Source: Gemmatimonadota bacterium
GTDB taxonomy: Bacteria > Gemmatimonadota > Gemmatimonadetes > Longimicrobiales > Gaopeijiaceae
NCBI GenBank assembly: GCA_007127575.1
Contig: SKZC01000248.1
Location: forward strand, 1-10,489
DNA: 10,489 nucleotides
Direction: 5' to 3'
Positions within the stretch are counted from its first letter, which is position 1. Each line of letters begins with the position of its first letter. The notes below the pieces were generated by a model that made no database searches, was not told the DNA's origin, and was given only the letters and a program-made list of their open reading frames with translations. The position numbers and the translations under genes are program-made. Shown here one piece after another: positions 1-6,951 of the stretch.

Positions 1-315
1 AACATCCTGGGGAAGACCTTCGAATACCTGGCATCCGGCCGCCCCATCCTCGCCCTGGTTCCTCCGGGGCCCACCGCAGACCTGGTCCGGGAGGCCCGAG
101 CGGGCTCCATCCTGGCTGCGGACTCCGAGGATGAGATCGCCTCCTCCCTCCTGGAAGGGTTTCAGGCGTGGGAGCGGGGGGAGTCCCCTTCCACCACCGA
201 CCCGGCCGTGGTGGAGCGCTTTACACGGAGGCGGACGACGGAGCTGCTGGCGTCCGTTTTCGACGATGTGATGAAGGCCGACAGGCCCGCCCGCCGGGGA
301 AGCCCCCGGCCATGA
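1..315 (+). CDS. Glycosyltransferase, GT4-like, C-terminal fragment (5' end outside window)
   Basis: The first 104 codons are open in frame 1 and end at TGA 313-315. The protein enters the window inside the nucleotide-sugar-binding Rossmann half of a GT-B enzyme. Residues KTFEYLASGRPILAL, near the visible N-terminus, match the conserved K-x-x-EY(L/M)A-x-G-(R/K)-P block found in WbuB/WcaI-like family-4 glycosyltransferases, where the Glu contacts the donor sugar. This is followed by a segment like the usual gaG-x-x-(a/v)-x-x-d-d-e-l region (RAGSILAADSEDEIA), then a variable charged tail. By family knowledge it would transfer a sugar from a nucleotide donor to a lipid-linked acceptor on the cytoplasmic face of the inner membrane. 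The donor and linkage cannot be told. A 62-base gap separates it from the export gene, the widest clear gap in the first 8 kb. The family call is fairly sure; the specific role is not. Confidence 0.8.
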   Translation, partial: NILGKTFEYLASGRPILALVPPGPTADLVREARAGSILAADSEDEIASSLLEGFQAWERGESPSTTDPAVVERFTRRRTTELLASVFDDVMKADRPARRGSPRP

Positions 316-343
316 GGCGGCGCCCCATTCGACACTCGCACAG

Positions 344-364
344 CGCTCCGGTGCCACCGGGGCG
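344..364 (+). promoter_or_regulatory. Hairpin directly upstream of the export-gene ribosome binding site
   Basis: Bases 344-352 pair with 356-364, giving a 9-bp stem (one G-U pair, otherwise Watson-Crick and mostly G-C) with a 3-base loop at 353-355. It sits in the 62-base gap, 4 bases before the Shine-Dalgarno GGAGGA at 369-374. No T-run follows, so it does not look like a classical intrinsic terminator. It could modulate translation, stabilise the mRNA or mark a processing site, or it may be chance in GC-rich DNA. The pairing is read directly from the sequence; the function is inference. Confidence 0.35.
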
Positions 365-377
365 GGTTGGAGGACCT

Positions 378-1046
378 ATGATGATCGGGCGCCATTTCCT
401 TGCCAGGGCCGCCGTCCTGGTCTCCCTCATCCTGCTGACCCCCATCGGTGAGGTCCAGGCCCAGGGGAACAGTTCCACTACTCCGCCGGCGGCGGTGGAT
501 GACGTTCGGCTGCGGCCTGGCGACGTCCTTCGGATCGCCATCTGGCCCAACGGCGAGTTGGGCGGAGAGTTCACCGTGGAGGAGTCGGGATACGTACATC
601 TGCCCTTTCTCCAGGAGGTGAGGGCGGCCGGGGTTCCCATCAGCGAGCTTAGGGCGGAGCTCCGGGAGGGGTACCGGGACGCCATGCAGAACCCGGTGGT
701 GACTGTCACCCCCCACTACCGCGTCACCATCACCGGGGAGGTCCAGCGCCCTGGCATCCACATCATCACCCCCACCCACGCCCTCTTCGACGTCATCGGT
801 CTCGCCGGGGGCTTCCGGGACGCGGCGGACATGGAAAACGTCCGGGTCGTGCGAGAGGGACAGGTCATCGAGTTCGACGCGCTGCGGGCACTGGAGACCG
901 GAGAGGGAATGGACGTAATCCAGCTCCGGTCCGGAGACCACATCGTGGTTCCTCGGGTTTCCCCGCGTCGCCTTACATGGTCGTCCGCGTTCACGGCGGT
1001 GCGGACCATCTCCACCCTGCTCCTCATCGTGGACCGGATATGGTGA
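378..1046 (+). CDS. Polysaccharide export protein, Wza-like (Poly_export + SLBB)
   Basis: This 222-residue protein begins at ATG 378 (a second ATG follows at 381) after GGAGGA 369-374. Longer in-frame starts would remove the signal peptide. Residues 1-28 form a signal peptide: basic start, hydrophobic core ARAAVLVSLILL, and cleavage site VQA|Q. Residues about 44-110 are the Poly_export (PES) domain, from RLRPGDVLRI to NPVVTV at 105-110. Residues about 113-195 are one SLBB/soluble-ligand-binding domain, with GEVQRPG at 120-126 and LAGGF at 142-146. The last 25 or so residues form a hydrophobic/amphipathic helix (RTISTLLLIVDRIW), comparable to the Wza C-terminal helix that builds the outer-membrane pore. 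By homology it forms the channel through which the finished polysaccharide leaves the cell. There is no cysteine anywhere, so no lipobox, unlike classical lipoprotein Wza. It has one SLBB domain and is shorter than E. coli Wza (about 380 aa). No Wzc partner is adjacent. The family call is very likely. Confidence 0.92.
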   Translation: MMIGRHFLARAAVLVSLILLTPIGEVQAQGNSSTTPPAAVDDVRLRPGDVLRIAIWPNGELGGEFTVEESGYVHLPFLQEVRAAGVPISELRAELREGYRDAMQNPVVTVTPHYRVTITGEVQRPGIHIITPTHALFDVIGLAGGFRDAADMENVRVVREGQVIEFDALRALETGEGMDVIQLRSGDHIVVPRVSPRRLTWSSAFTAVRTISTLLLIVDRIW

Positions 1047-1993
1047 TCAAGCGAGCCCCCTCTTCGGCGTGGCCGGATATTGGTCCGGCGAAGGCTACGC
1101 GTATCGGCTCCGGATCTGCCCCCACTGCAGTGGGCGCGGCCGCAGCCAGGGTGGGGGTCATGGGCATCGGAGTCCAGAAGTCCGCCACGAGCTGGGTCTT
1201 CCGGAACATGACCACCCACCCGGACGTGCGGGGCGCGGTGGGAGAGCGCCGGGAGAAGGAAATCAACTTTTTCAACCACCACTACGAGTACGGTTACGAC
1301 TGGTATGAGCAGCGATTTCGGCCGGGACCTTGGGCCAACACGGAGTTTTCGGTCCTCTACTTCCACGACCGTAACGTCCCGGAGCGACTGAATCGCTACA
1401 ACCCCCGGGCTCGGCTCATCCTGTGTCTACGGAACCCCGTGGATCGGTCCCTATCGCAGTATCGCCATGAGATTCGATTCGGCCGGGCTCCTCACCGGTT
1501 GGACGGGTTCTGGGACGCTGTGAAGAGGAACCCCAGCTACCTGGAGCAGGGGATGTACGCCACCCACCTGGAGAGGTGGCTGGAGCACGTCCCCCGGAGC
1601 CGAATCCACGTGGTGGACTATGAGGACGTTGTGGAGCGTCCGGAGGACGTCATCCGCGGCGTCTTCCGGTTCATCAACGTGGACCCCGACTTCCTGCCCG
1701 AGGACCCCCACCGGCGTGTGAACACCGCGCGGATCCTGGGGGACGGACCCCTGCGGAAGGCCATCACAGGCGTCAAGGAGGGGGTCCGGGTCGTGGCAGG
1801 TCGACGAGTCACCCGGTGGCTCGCCGGGACCCCTGTGGGGCGTCGCATCCAGGGATACCGGTACGTGGAGGTAGGGGGACACGAAGGGATCCGGTTCGGC
1901 GACGAGGAGCGAAAGCGCCTCGCCCAGGTCTTCGCTCCGGAGATGGAGCGCCTCAGTCGGCTCCTGGACCGGGACTATCACCGATGGATCTGA
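1040..1993 (+). CDS. Sulfotransferase (PAPS-dependent, Sulfotransfer_1 / NDST-like)
   Basis: The protein is 317 residues if it starts at ATG 1040, which overlaps the end of the export gene by 7 bases. There is no strong Shine-Dalgarno there, and GTG 1043 is an alternative. ATG 1160 would cut into the first beta strand and is less likely. Residues 1-37 are an Ala/Pro-rich extension. The 5'-phosphosulfate-binding loop is GVQKSATSW at 44-52 with Lys47. KEINFF at 73-78 is the conserved substrate-side segment seen in heparan-sulfate-type sulfotransferases. The 3'-phosphate-binding motif is LILCLRNPVDRSLSQY at 126-141, with Arg131 and Ser137 in the family positions. By family knowledge it moves a sulfuryl group from PAPS to a hydroxyl or amine, here presumably on a polysaccharide repeat or its lipid-linked precursor. 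No membrane segment is seen, so it probably acts in the cytoplasm. The enzyme class is strong; the acceptor is inferred only from context. Confidence 0.9.
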   Translation: MVIKRAPSSAWPDIGPAKATRIGSGSAPTAVGAAAARVGVMGIGVQKSATSWVFRNMTTHPDVRGAVGERREKEINFFNHHYEYGYDWYEQRFRPGPWANTEFSVLYFHDRNVPERLNRYNPRARLILCLRNPVDRSLSQYRHEIRFGRAPHRLDGFWDAVKRNPSYLEQGMYATHLERWLEHVPRSRIHVVDYEDVVERPEDVIRGVFRFINVDPDFLPEDPHRRVNTARILGDGPLRKAITGVKEGVRVVAGRRVTRWLAGTPVGRRIQGYRYVEVGGHEGIRFGDEERKRLAQVFAPEMERLSRLLDRDYHRWI

Positions 1994-3114
1994 GCCGGCT
2001 TCCGGTGCGTTCCCGGATCCTCTTCGCCTCCAAGACAGCGGGATCCACGGGGCCCACCACGAGTTTGGGCCTCCTGATGGACGGGCTGTCTCAGGATCAC
2101 GACGTATCCGTGCTCCTTCCCGGTGAGGGACCGTTCGCGGAGAGACTCGAGGAACGAGGGGTTCCCGTTCGTACCGTTCCATCCCTGGGTCGAAGAAGCA
2201 TCCCCGGGTTGGCCCGACTCCTTCGCAAGGAGGACGTTCACCTCCTCTACGTGAACGAGACGAGTCGGGCGTCCCGCCATGTCTGCATCGCCGCCATGGT
2301 GGCCGGAGTCCCCTTCGTCTCCCACGTGCGGAGCATGGGGTGGGAACACGGATGGCGGCGCCTCGGGCATCTCCGAGGCGCACGGGCCGTGGTAGCCGTT
2401 TCTCAGGCCTGTGGGGATTCGGTGGCCCGCTTCGTCCCCCGAGGTCGGCTTCATGTGGTGCACAATGGGCTTCCAGTCCACGCCCTTCGTAACGGGGACT
2501 CGCCACCGAAACCGGAAGTGAGAGCCGAGCTGGGCGTTCCTCCCACGGCGCCGCTGGTCATGGTGGTGGGGCACCTCACGCCCCGGAAGGGCCAGCTCTT
2601 CGCCATCGAGGCCCTGGAAACACTGTTGAAGACTGTCCCCGACGCGCATCTCTGTCTCCTGGGCGCTGAGGACCGGGATCTCCGCTACGTCGCCCGGGTC
2701 CGGGAGGCAGCGGCGCGGGAGGGGGTGGAGGGGCGAGTGAAGGTTCTGGGGTTCCGGAGCGATGTGGACCGCCTCCTTCCCGCAGCCGATGTGTTCCTCC
2801 ACGTGGCCCTGGCCGACCCTCACCCTCGAGCCGTTCTGGAGGCCATGGGCGTCGGGCTTCCCGTGGTGGGGTTCCGCACCGACGGGGTAGCTGAGACAGT
2901 GGTGGACGGGGAGACCGGGTACCTGGTACCCAGTGAAGACAGCGGGGCGGCCGCTTCTGCTTTGGTCCGTATCCTTCAGGACCCGGATCGGGCCCGTCGA
3001 ATGGGTCGGATGGGTCGCGCCAGGGTGGAGAAGGAATTCTCCCACACTCGGAACGCTCGCCGGATCCGGGAGGTGGTGGAGGGCGTCCTCCTGGAGACTC
3101 GAGGGGCGGCGTGA
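1984..3114 (+). CDS. Glycosyltransferase family 4
   Basis: The gene encodes 376 residues from ATG 1984, overlapping the sulfotransferase stop by 10 bases; its Shine-Dalgarno is weak. The N-terminal half begins with a beta strand (RILFAS) and a glycine/serine-rich loop (AGSTGPTTSLG) as in GT-B acceptor domains. The central VVHNGLPVH is the usual junction before the donor-binding half. GHLTPRKGQ is the G-x-l-x-x-x-K-G motif of GT4 enzymes that binds the donor phosphates. The EX7E element appears as Asp278 to Glu286, in DPHPRAVLEAM, so the first Glu is replaced by Asp. GETGYLVP near the C-terminus is also typical. The expected activity is a retaining transfer of a sugar from a nucleotide donor to a growing lipid-linked oligosaccharide in the cytoplasm. 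Donor and linkage are unknown. It lies between a sulfotransferase and another GT4, consistent with one repeat-unit assembly line. Confidence 0.9.
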   Translation: MDLSRLPVRSRILFASKTAGSTGPTTSLGLLMDGLSQDHDVSVLLPGEGPFAERLEERGVPVRTVPSLGRRSIPGLARLLRKEDVHLLYVNETSRASRHVCIAAMVAGVPFVSHVRSMGWEHGWRRLGHLRGARAVVAVSQACGDSVARFVPRGRLHVVHNGLPVHALRNGDSPPKPEVRAELGVPPTAPLVMVVGHLTPRKGQLFAIEALETLLKTVPDAHLCLLGAEDRDLRYVARVREAAAREGVEGRVKVLGFRSDVDRLLPAADVFLHVALADPHPRAVLEAMGVGLPVVGFRTDGVAETVVDGETGYLVPSEDSGAAASALVRILQDPDRARRMGRMGRARVEKEFSHTRNARRIREVVEGVLLETRGAA

Positions 3115-4466
3115 TGGCCCTCGCGAGACCGGATGCGTCTGCCGCTCACGCCTCTCGAACCGCCAAGCCGGTTACGGTTCGGGGGTGCCTGGCGTCCCCC
3201 ATCTTCGCTCCCGACTACTCGGGCGCCGCGCTTCGTTTCCAGCGGTATGCTCCCGGGCTCAGGGCCCGGGGAGTGGAGCTGGAGGTCCTGGCGACGGAGC
3301 CCGGCGCGTGGCGAAGAGAGGGGGCGGGACGGGGGGATGAGGGGACCCGCGGACCCCTCCCATCGGTGGATCCGGATCTTCCGGTCCATCGAGTAGGGGT
3401 TCCCCCGGGCACGCCCCTCTGGCGGACCCGGTGGGTGTACGAGTCCACCGTGCTGGAGCGGTGCCGGAGCTCCTCCACCCGCCCTGATCTGGTCCTCTGG
3501 CTGTCCCTCTCGTCCAAGTCCCTCCCGGTGCTGTGGAGGCTCAGGCGAATGGGGGTCCCCACCATTTACATCCAGACCATGATGCCGGCGCCGCTACGGA
3601 AGGGGGGGGGGGCCTGGCTCAAGAGCCGCTATCGCACCCTCCGGCACCGTCTGGTGGACCGGGTGGTGGTGAGTAGCGGGGTCATGGGCCGGGAGCTGAA
3701 GCGGCAGGGAGTTCGGACACCGATGGAGGTCGTCCCCCACGGGGTGGACCTGGAGCACTTCCGGCCCGGGACGGATGCCCACGAACGCTCTGCCTTCCGT
3801 TCCCGCATGGGTCTCGGATCCGAGGCCGAGCTCATCCTTTTCGTGGGGTCCCTGAGTCGGCGAAAGGGCCTCCAGCATCTGGTCCCTGCCTGGACCGAGT
3901 TGGCGGGCCGAAGGCCCAAGGCGCATCTCCTCCTGGTGGGTCCCGAACCGTCGGGCGGGACCGGGGAGGAGGCGTTCGCGGAGGATGTCCGGAACTATCT
4001 GAACGCGGGTGAGGGGGCGGACCGGGTTCACTTCCTGGGGTCCGTTCCGGATGTGGCCCCCCTCATGCGAGCTGCAGACCTCTTCGTTTTCCCCTCCCTC
4101 CGGGAGGGGATGCCCAACGTGGTAGGGGAAGCCTTCGGCTGTGCTCTCGCCACCGTGCTCACTCCCTTCGAAGGACTTCCCGAGGAGTTTGGTCTTCCGG
4201 GTCGGGAGTACGTCCAGGTGGCACACGACGCTTCGGCGCTGAGCCGGTCCATGGCCGAGCTCCTTCCCAACCCGCACCGCCGACGAGAGCTCGGGCTTGC
4301 CGCTCGGCGCTGGTGCCAGGAGCACCTGGACGTGGAACGGAGTCTGGACCGCCTGGCGGAGGTGTGTCGGGACGTGGCCCACGCACGTGCCCAGGGCCGA
4401 GAAGGTCCACCCGAAGGATCACCTTCCAATCCGAAGTCGAATCCAATTGCAACGAGGAGAACGTAA
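3114..4466 (+). CDS. Glycosyltransferase family 4 (carries a G11 tract)
   Basis: The protein is 450 residues, starting at ATG 3114, which shares one base with the preceding TGA. GTG 3111 is possible, but the GAGGGG at 3101-3106 suits ATG 3114. The N-terminal half has the acceptor-domain pattern SPIFAPDYSGAALRFQRYAPGLRARG. The donor half has VVPHGVDLEHFRPG, then FVGSLSRRKGL (donor-phosphate loop), then the full EX7E motif at Glu331 and Glu339 in REGMPNVVGEAF. It is longer than most GT4 enzymes because of a charged insert near residues 65-85 and a low-complexity C-terminal tail of about 25 residues. It is predicted to add one sugar to the lipid-linked repeat on the cytoplasmic side. Eleven consecutive Gs at 3602-3612 encode part of KGGGA around residues 163-167 and leave the frame intact here. 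Both alternative frames hit a stop by 3676, so a one-base slip would abolish the donor domain. Confidence 0.9.
   Translation: MALARPDASAAHASRTAKPVTVRGCLASPIFAPDYSGAALRFQRYAPGLRARGVELEVLATEPGAWRREGAGRGDEGTRGPLPSVDPDLPVHRVGVPPGTPLWRTRWVYESTVLERCRSSSTRPDLVLWLSLSSKSLPVLWRLRRMGVPTIYIQTMMPAPLRKGGGAWLKSRYRTLRHRLVDRVVVSSGVMGRELKRQGVRTPMEVVPHGVDLEHFRPGTDAHERSAFRSRMGLGSEAELILFVGSLSRRKGLQHLVPAWTELAGRRPKAHLLLVGPEPSGGTGEEAFAEDVRNYLNAGEGADRVHFLGSVPDVAPLMRAADLFVFPSLREGMPNVVGEAFGCALATVLTPFEGLPEEFGLPGREYVQVAHDASALSRSMAELLPNPHRRRELGLAARRWCQEHLDVERSLDRLAEVCRDVAHARAQGREGPPEGSPSNPKSNPIATRRT
3602..3612 (+). repeat. Homopolymeric G11 tract inside a glycosyltransferase gene
   Basis: Eleven consecutive G residues lie in the coding region at about residues 163-167. 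After the tract, one shifted frame meets TGA at 3670-3672 and the other meets TAG at 3674-3676. Loss or gain of one base would therefore truncate the protein at about residue 186, before the catalytic donor domain. Such tracts are known hot spots of slipped-strand mispairing and on/off switching in surface-glycan genes of other bacteria, and are also a common site of sequencing error. Whether it switches here cannot be judged from one sequence. Confidence 0.9.
4455..4459 (+). promoter_or_regulatory. Ribosome binding site deciding the oxidoreductase start
   Basis: AGGAG lies 6 bases before ATG 4466. The ATG shares one base with the TAA of the previous gene (TAATG). The spacing and strength favour this start over longer in-frame openings that would overlap the glycosyltransferase. 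The surrounding 30 bases are noticeably richer in A and T than the genes on either side. Confidence 0.7.
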
Positions 4467-5518
4467 TGATCGATCACGCCGACCGGTGCGTGGCCGTCGT
4501 GGGTTGTGGGTATTGGGGCAAGAACCTGGTCCGCAACTTCGCCGGCCTCCGGGCTCTACGCTGGATCTGTGACGAGGACGACTCCGCCCTGGATGCGCAG
4601 AAGGAGGTGGCCCCCGGGGTGGGGCGGACCCAGAGCTTCCAGGAGGTCCTGGCCGACGATCAGGTGAAAGGAGTGGTCATCGCCACCCCTGCGGGTCTCC
4701 ACTTCTCCCAGGCCCGCCAGGCCCTGGAAGCGGGGAAAGACGTCTTCGTGGAAAAGCCTCTGGCTCTGAGGTATGCCGAAGGGAAGGAGCTAGTGGACCT
4801 GGCCCGGGAGCGGAAGGCCGTCCTCATGGTGGGCCACATCCTGGACTATCATCCGGCAGTGGTACTCCTGAAGAAGGTGGTTCATGACGGTGAGCTGGGA
4901 AAGGTTCGTTACATCTACTCCACCCGACTGAACCTGGGGAAGGTGCGTCAGGTGGAAAACATCCTCTGGAGCTTCGCCCCTCACGACATCTCCATCATCA
5001 TCGGACTTCTGGACGAAGCGCCCTCCAGCGTCCGGGCCATGGGTGGGAACTACCTTCAGAAGGGGATCGCCGATGTAACCCTGACCACATTGGAGTTCCC
5101 CAGCGGAGCCTCCGCCCACACGTTCGTGAGCTGGCTTCACCCCTACAAGGAACAGAAGCTGGTGGTGGTGGGGGACCAGAAGATGGCCGTCTTCGATGAC
5201 ACTCTCCCGGAGGGAAAGCTCAAGGTCTACGACAAGGGGATCGACTGGGAGACGGGCCGACCCGTCACCCGCCAAGTCGGCGAGACCGTCCTCTACCACG
5301 ACCGGGCGGAGCCTCTGCGGCTCGAGTGCGCCCACTTCCTGGAGTGCATCCGCACTCGCTCCTCTCCGGTTACGGACGGAGAAGTGGGGCTGCGGGTGTT
5401 GAAGGTCCTGGAGGACAGCCAGACCTCGCTGGAGCGGAACGGGACCCCCATTTCCTCCAGTGAAGGTGGGGGCGCCACGGAAGACCCTGCCGGGCTCCCG
5501 GCGGGCGTGGGGCGGTGA
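4466..5518 (+). CDS. Gfo/Idh/MocA-family nucleotide-sugar oxidoreductase
   Basis: The protein is 350 residues from ATG 4466 with a good AGGAG. The N-terminal Rossmann fold has the dinucleotide motif VGCGYWGKN at 12-20. IATPAGLH at about 72-79 and EKP at 96-98 follow, Lys97 being the usual catalytic/substrate lysine. The C-terminal alpha/beta domain includes MVGHILDYHPAV at 121-132, LNLGKVR and APHDISII at 171-178, with His173 and Asp174 as likely active-site residues. The pattern matches the subgroup common in bacterial O-antigen and capsule clusters, often annotated as UDP-N-acetylglucosamine 3-dehydrogenase-like or WlbA/GnnA-related. By family it uses NAD(P) to oxidise or reduce a nucleotide sugar. 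The usual follow-on aminotransferase and acetyltransferase are not in this window, so the exact product is unknown. The last 25 or so residues (after LERNG) are a low-complexity tail running into the next gene. Confidence 0.9.
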   Translation: MIDHADRCVAVVGCGYWGKNLVRNFAGLRALRWICDEDDSALDAQKEVAPGVGRTQSFQEVLADDQVKGVVIATPAGLHFSQARQALEAGKDVFVEKPLALRYAEGKELVDLARERKAVLMVGHILDYHPAVVLLKKVVHDGELGKVRYIYSTRLNLGKVRQVENILWSFAPHDISIIIGLLDEAPSSVRAMGGNYLQKGIADVTLTTLEFPSGASAHTFVSWLHPYKEQKLVVVGDQKMAVFDDTLPEGKLKVYDKGIDWETGRPVTRQVGETVLYHDRAEPLRLECAHFLECIRTRSSPVTDGEVGLRVLKVLEDSQTSLERNGTPISSSEGGGATEDPAGLPAGVGR

Positions 5519-6951
5519 GGGACCGATCCGTGATCCGGTCGGCGCACCTGACCCAGGAGTTGGCCGTGGCTGTTCTGGTCCTGGCCGTGGCCTCCATGGC
5601 CGCGTTTCTGGCCAGCACCCAGGGACTGGCGGCGGTCTCCCTGCCGTTCGTCCTGGCCGGAGGGGCGCTGATTTTCGTCTACCCGGTGGTGGGCCTTTTC
5701 CTCCTGGCGGGGACCATCCCCGTGGAAGCGGCGCTCATGATGGAGGGGGTCTCGGCCCCCCGACTCATCGGGATGGCGGTGTTCGGGGTGTGGGGCTCGC
5801 AGAAGTTCCTTCGAAAGGAGCCCCTGACCCCCCTGGTGTCCGCCGGGCTCATCCAGGTGGCAATGGTTCTCCTAATCCTGGCGTGTGCATCGCTCCTGTG
5901 GGCTCAGTACCCGGAGGGCCAGGGCCGCCAGCTTTTCCTTCTCTTCCAGCTTATCCTACTCTCCATCCTGGTGCTAGACCTGGCCTCTTCCTGGGAGCGA
6001 GTCGTCTGGATCGCCCGGTTTCTGGTCTTGGCGGCCCTCTTTGCCGGCCTCCTGACCCTGGAGCAATACTTCATCGGAGGGGCTCGACGTGCCGGGTCCG
6101 GGGTCGTAGGGGGAATCAACCGGACCGCCGTGACCCTGGTGGCCGTCCTCCCCTTCGCCTTCTTCCTCCTCCGCTCCAACCGAGGGGGGGTCTGGCGGTG
6201 GTTGGGCCTCGTTTACATCGGGATCGCCGGAGTGGCGGTGGCGGTGACCTTCTCCCGGATGAACTTCCTCCTCTTCCCCGCCGTGGTTGTGGCCAACCTG
6301 CTACTCATGGCCCGGACCGGCGTGGGACGCAGGCGGATCGTGCTCCTCACGGGAGTGGCGGCGCTGGCCCTGTTCCTCCTTCCCCTTCCCATGGAGCGGA
6401 TTCAGGACCGGATCGGCACCATCGGTCCATACATCACGGACACGCTGGGGCCGAACGATCCCGCCGACACGTACAGCGGTCGTGGCTTCCACATGCGCGT
6501 CGGGCTCGAGATCTTCCGAGACCATCCCATCCTCGGCGCAGGGTACAACAACTACAACCCCCACTTCCTCACGTATCAGTGGGACCTCTCCGGGGCCGAA
6601 CGGATCTGGCGAAGTCCCCGGGATCCCCACAGCAGCCACCTGGCCTTCCTGGCCAATCTCGGCGCCGTAGGGTTCCTTCTCTGGCTGTCCCTTTTCGCCG
6701 TGGTGGCCTGCTATCTCTGGCGGGCATGGCGACGCGTCTTTCGGCCTCCGGGGACGGATCCCCGCTTCCTCATCCAGGCGGTGGGGTTGGGGGTTATCCT
6801 CCAGTTCATATTCGCCTTCTACTCTCAGGTTCACGTGACCAAGATCTTCTGGCTGCTTCTCGGGATGGTGGCGGCGTTGGACCGGATCTCCGAGAGGGTG
6901 GGGCAGGGGGAGGAGGTCGGAAGCCCGGCTCCGGAGAGGGTCCGCGGATGA
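5515..6951 (+). CDS. O-antigen polymerase/ligase-type membrane protein (Wzy/WaaL-like)
   Basis: The protein is 478 residues if started at GTG 5515, which overlaps the preceding stop by 4 bases (GTGA). GTG 5530 is a real alternative because GAGGGA at 5517-5522 lies 7 bases before it. About 10-12 hydrophobic segments are visible, for example LAVAVLVLAVASMAAFLAS, VYPVVGLFLLAGTIPV and FLLWLSLFAVVACYLW, so it is an inner-membrane protein. Late in the protein is a large periplasmic loop with GRGFHMRVGLEIFRDHPILG at 322-341 and HSSHLAFLANLGAVG from 372. This is the R...F.dHPl.G.G...HN...l...G.iG signature of the O-antigen ligase/polymerase superfamily (PF04932). By family knowledge it joins undecaprenyl-linked repeats on the periplasmic face (Wzy) or transfers a chain to an acceptor (WaaL). 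With an export protein and GTs alongside, Wzy is the better guess, but sequence alone rarely separates the two. Confidence 0.85.
   Translation: MRDRSVIRSAHLTQELAVAVLVLAVASMAAFLASTQGLAAVSLPFVLAGGALIFVYPVVGLFLLAGTIPVEAALMMEGVSAPRLIGMAVFGVWGSQKFLRKEPLTPLVSAGLIQVAMVLLILACASLLWAQYPEGQGRQLFLLFQLILLSILVLDLASSWERVVWIARFLVLAALFAGLLTLEQYFIGGARRAGSGVVGGINRTAVTLVAVLPFAFFLLRSNRGGVWRWLGLVYIGIAGVAVAVTFSRMNFLLFPAVVVANLLLMARTGVGRRRIVLLTGVAALALFLLPLPMERIQDRIGTIGPYITDTLGPNDPADTYSGRGFHMRVGLEIFRDHPILGAGYNNYNPHFLTYQWDLSGAERIWRSPRDPHSSHLAFLANLGAVGFLLWLSLFAVVACYLWRAWRRVFRPPGTDPRFLIQAVGLGVILQFIFAFYSQVHVTKIFWLLLGMVAALDRISERVGQGEEVGSPAPERVRG

Noticed and set aside
344..364. Intrinsic terminator after the first glycosyltransferase
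   Set aside because: The stem is good but no T-tract follows, and the next gene starts within 14 bases.
168..377. Longer N-terminus of the export protein from GTG 168
   Set aside because: It would overlap the upstream glycosyltransferase by about 150 bases and bury the signal peptide. ATG 378 has its own Shine-Dalgarno.
162..941. Minus-strand open frame of 259 codons opposite the export gene
   Set aside because: It has no recognisable domain and shadow-like composition. The + strand frame has a signal peptide and Poly_export/SLBB motifs.
1451..2506. Minus-strand open frame of 351 codons opposite the first sulfotransferase and a glycosyltransferase
   Set aside because: It crosses two well-supported genes, is rich in Pro/Arg/Gly, and shows no domain motif.
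5460..6947. A very long open frame in the frame before the TuaC-like glycosyltransferase, running through the membrane protein gene and suggesting a 919-aa fusion
   Set aside because: The translation before 6948 is Gly/Pro/Arg-rich and of low protein quality, while the overlapping frame encodes a clear multi-pass membrane protein. ATG 6948 has a good ribosome binding site, so the extension is a GC-rich shadow.
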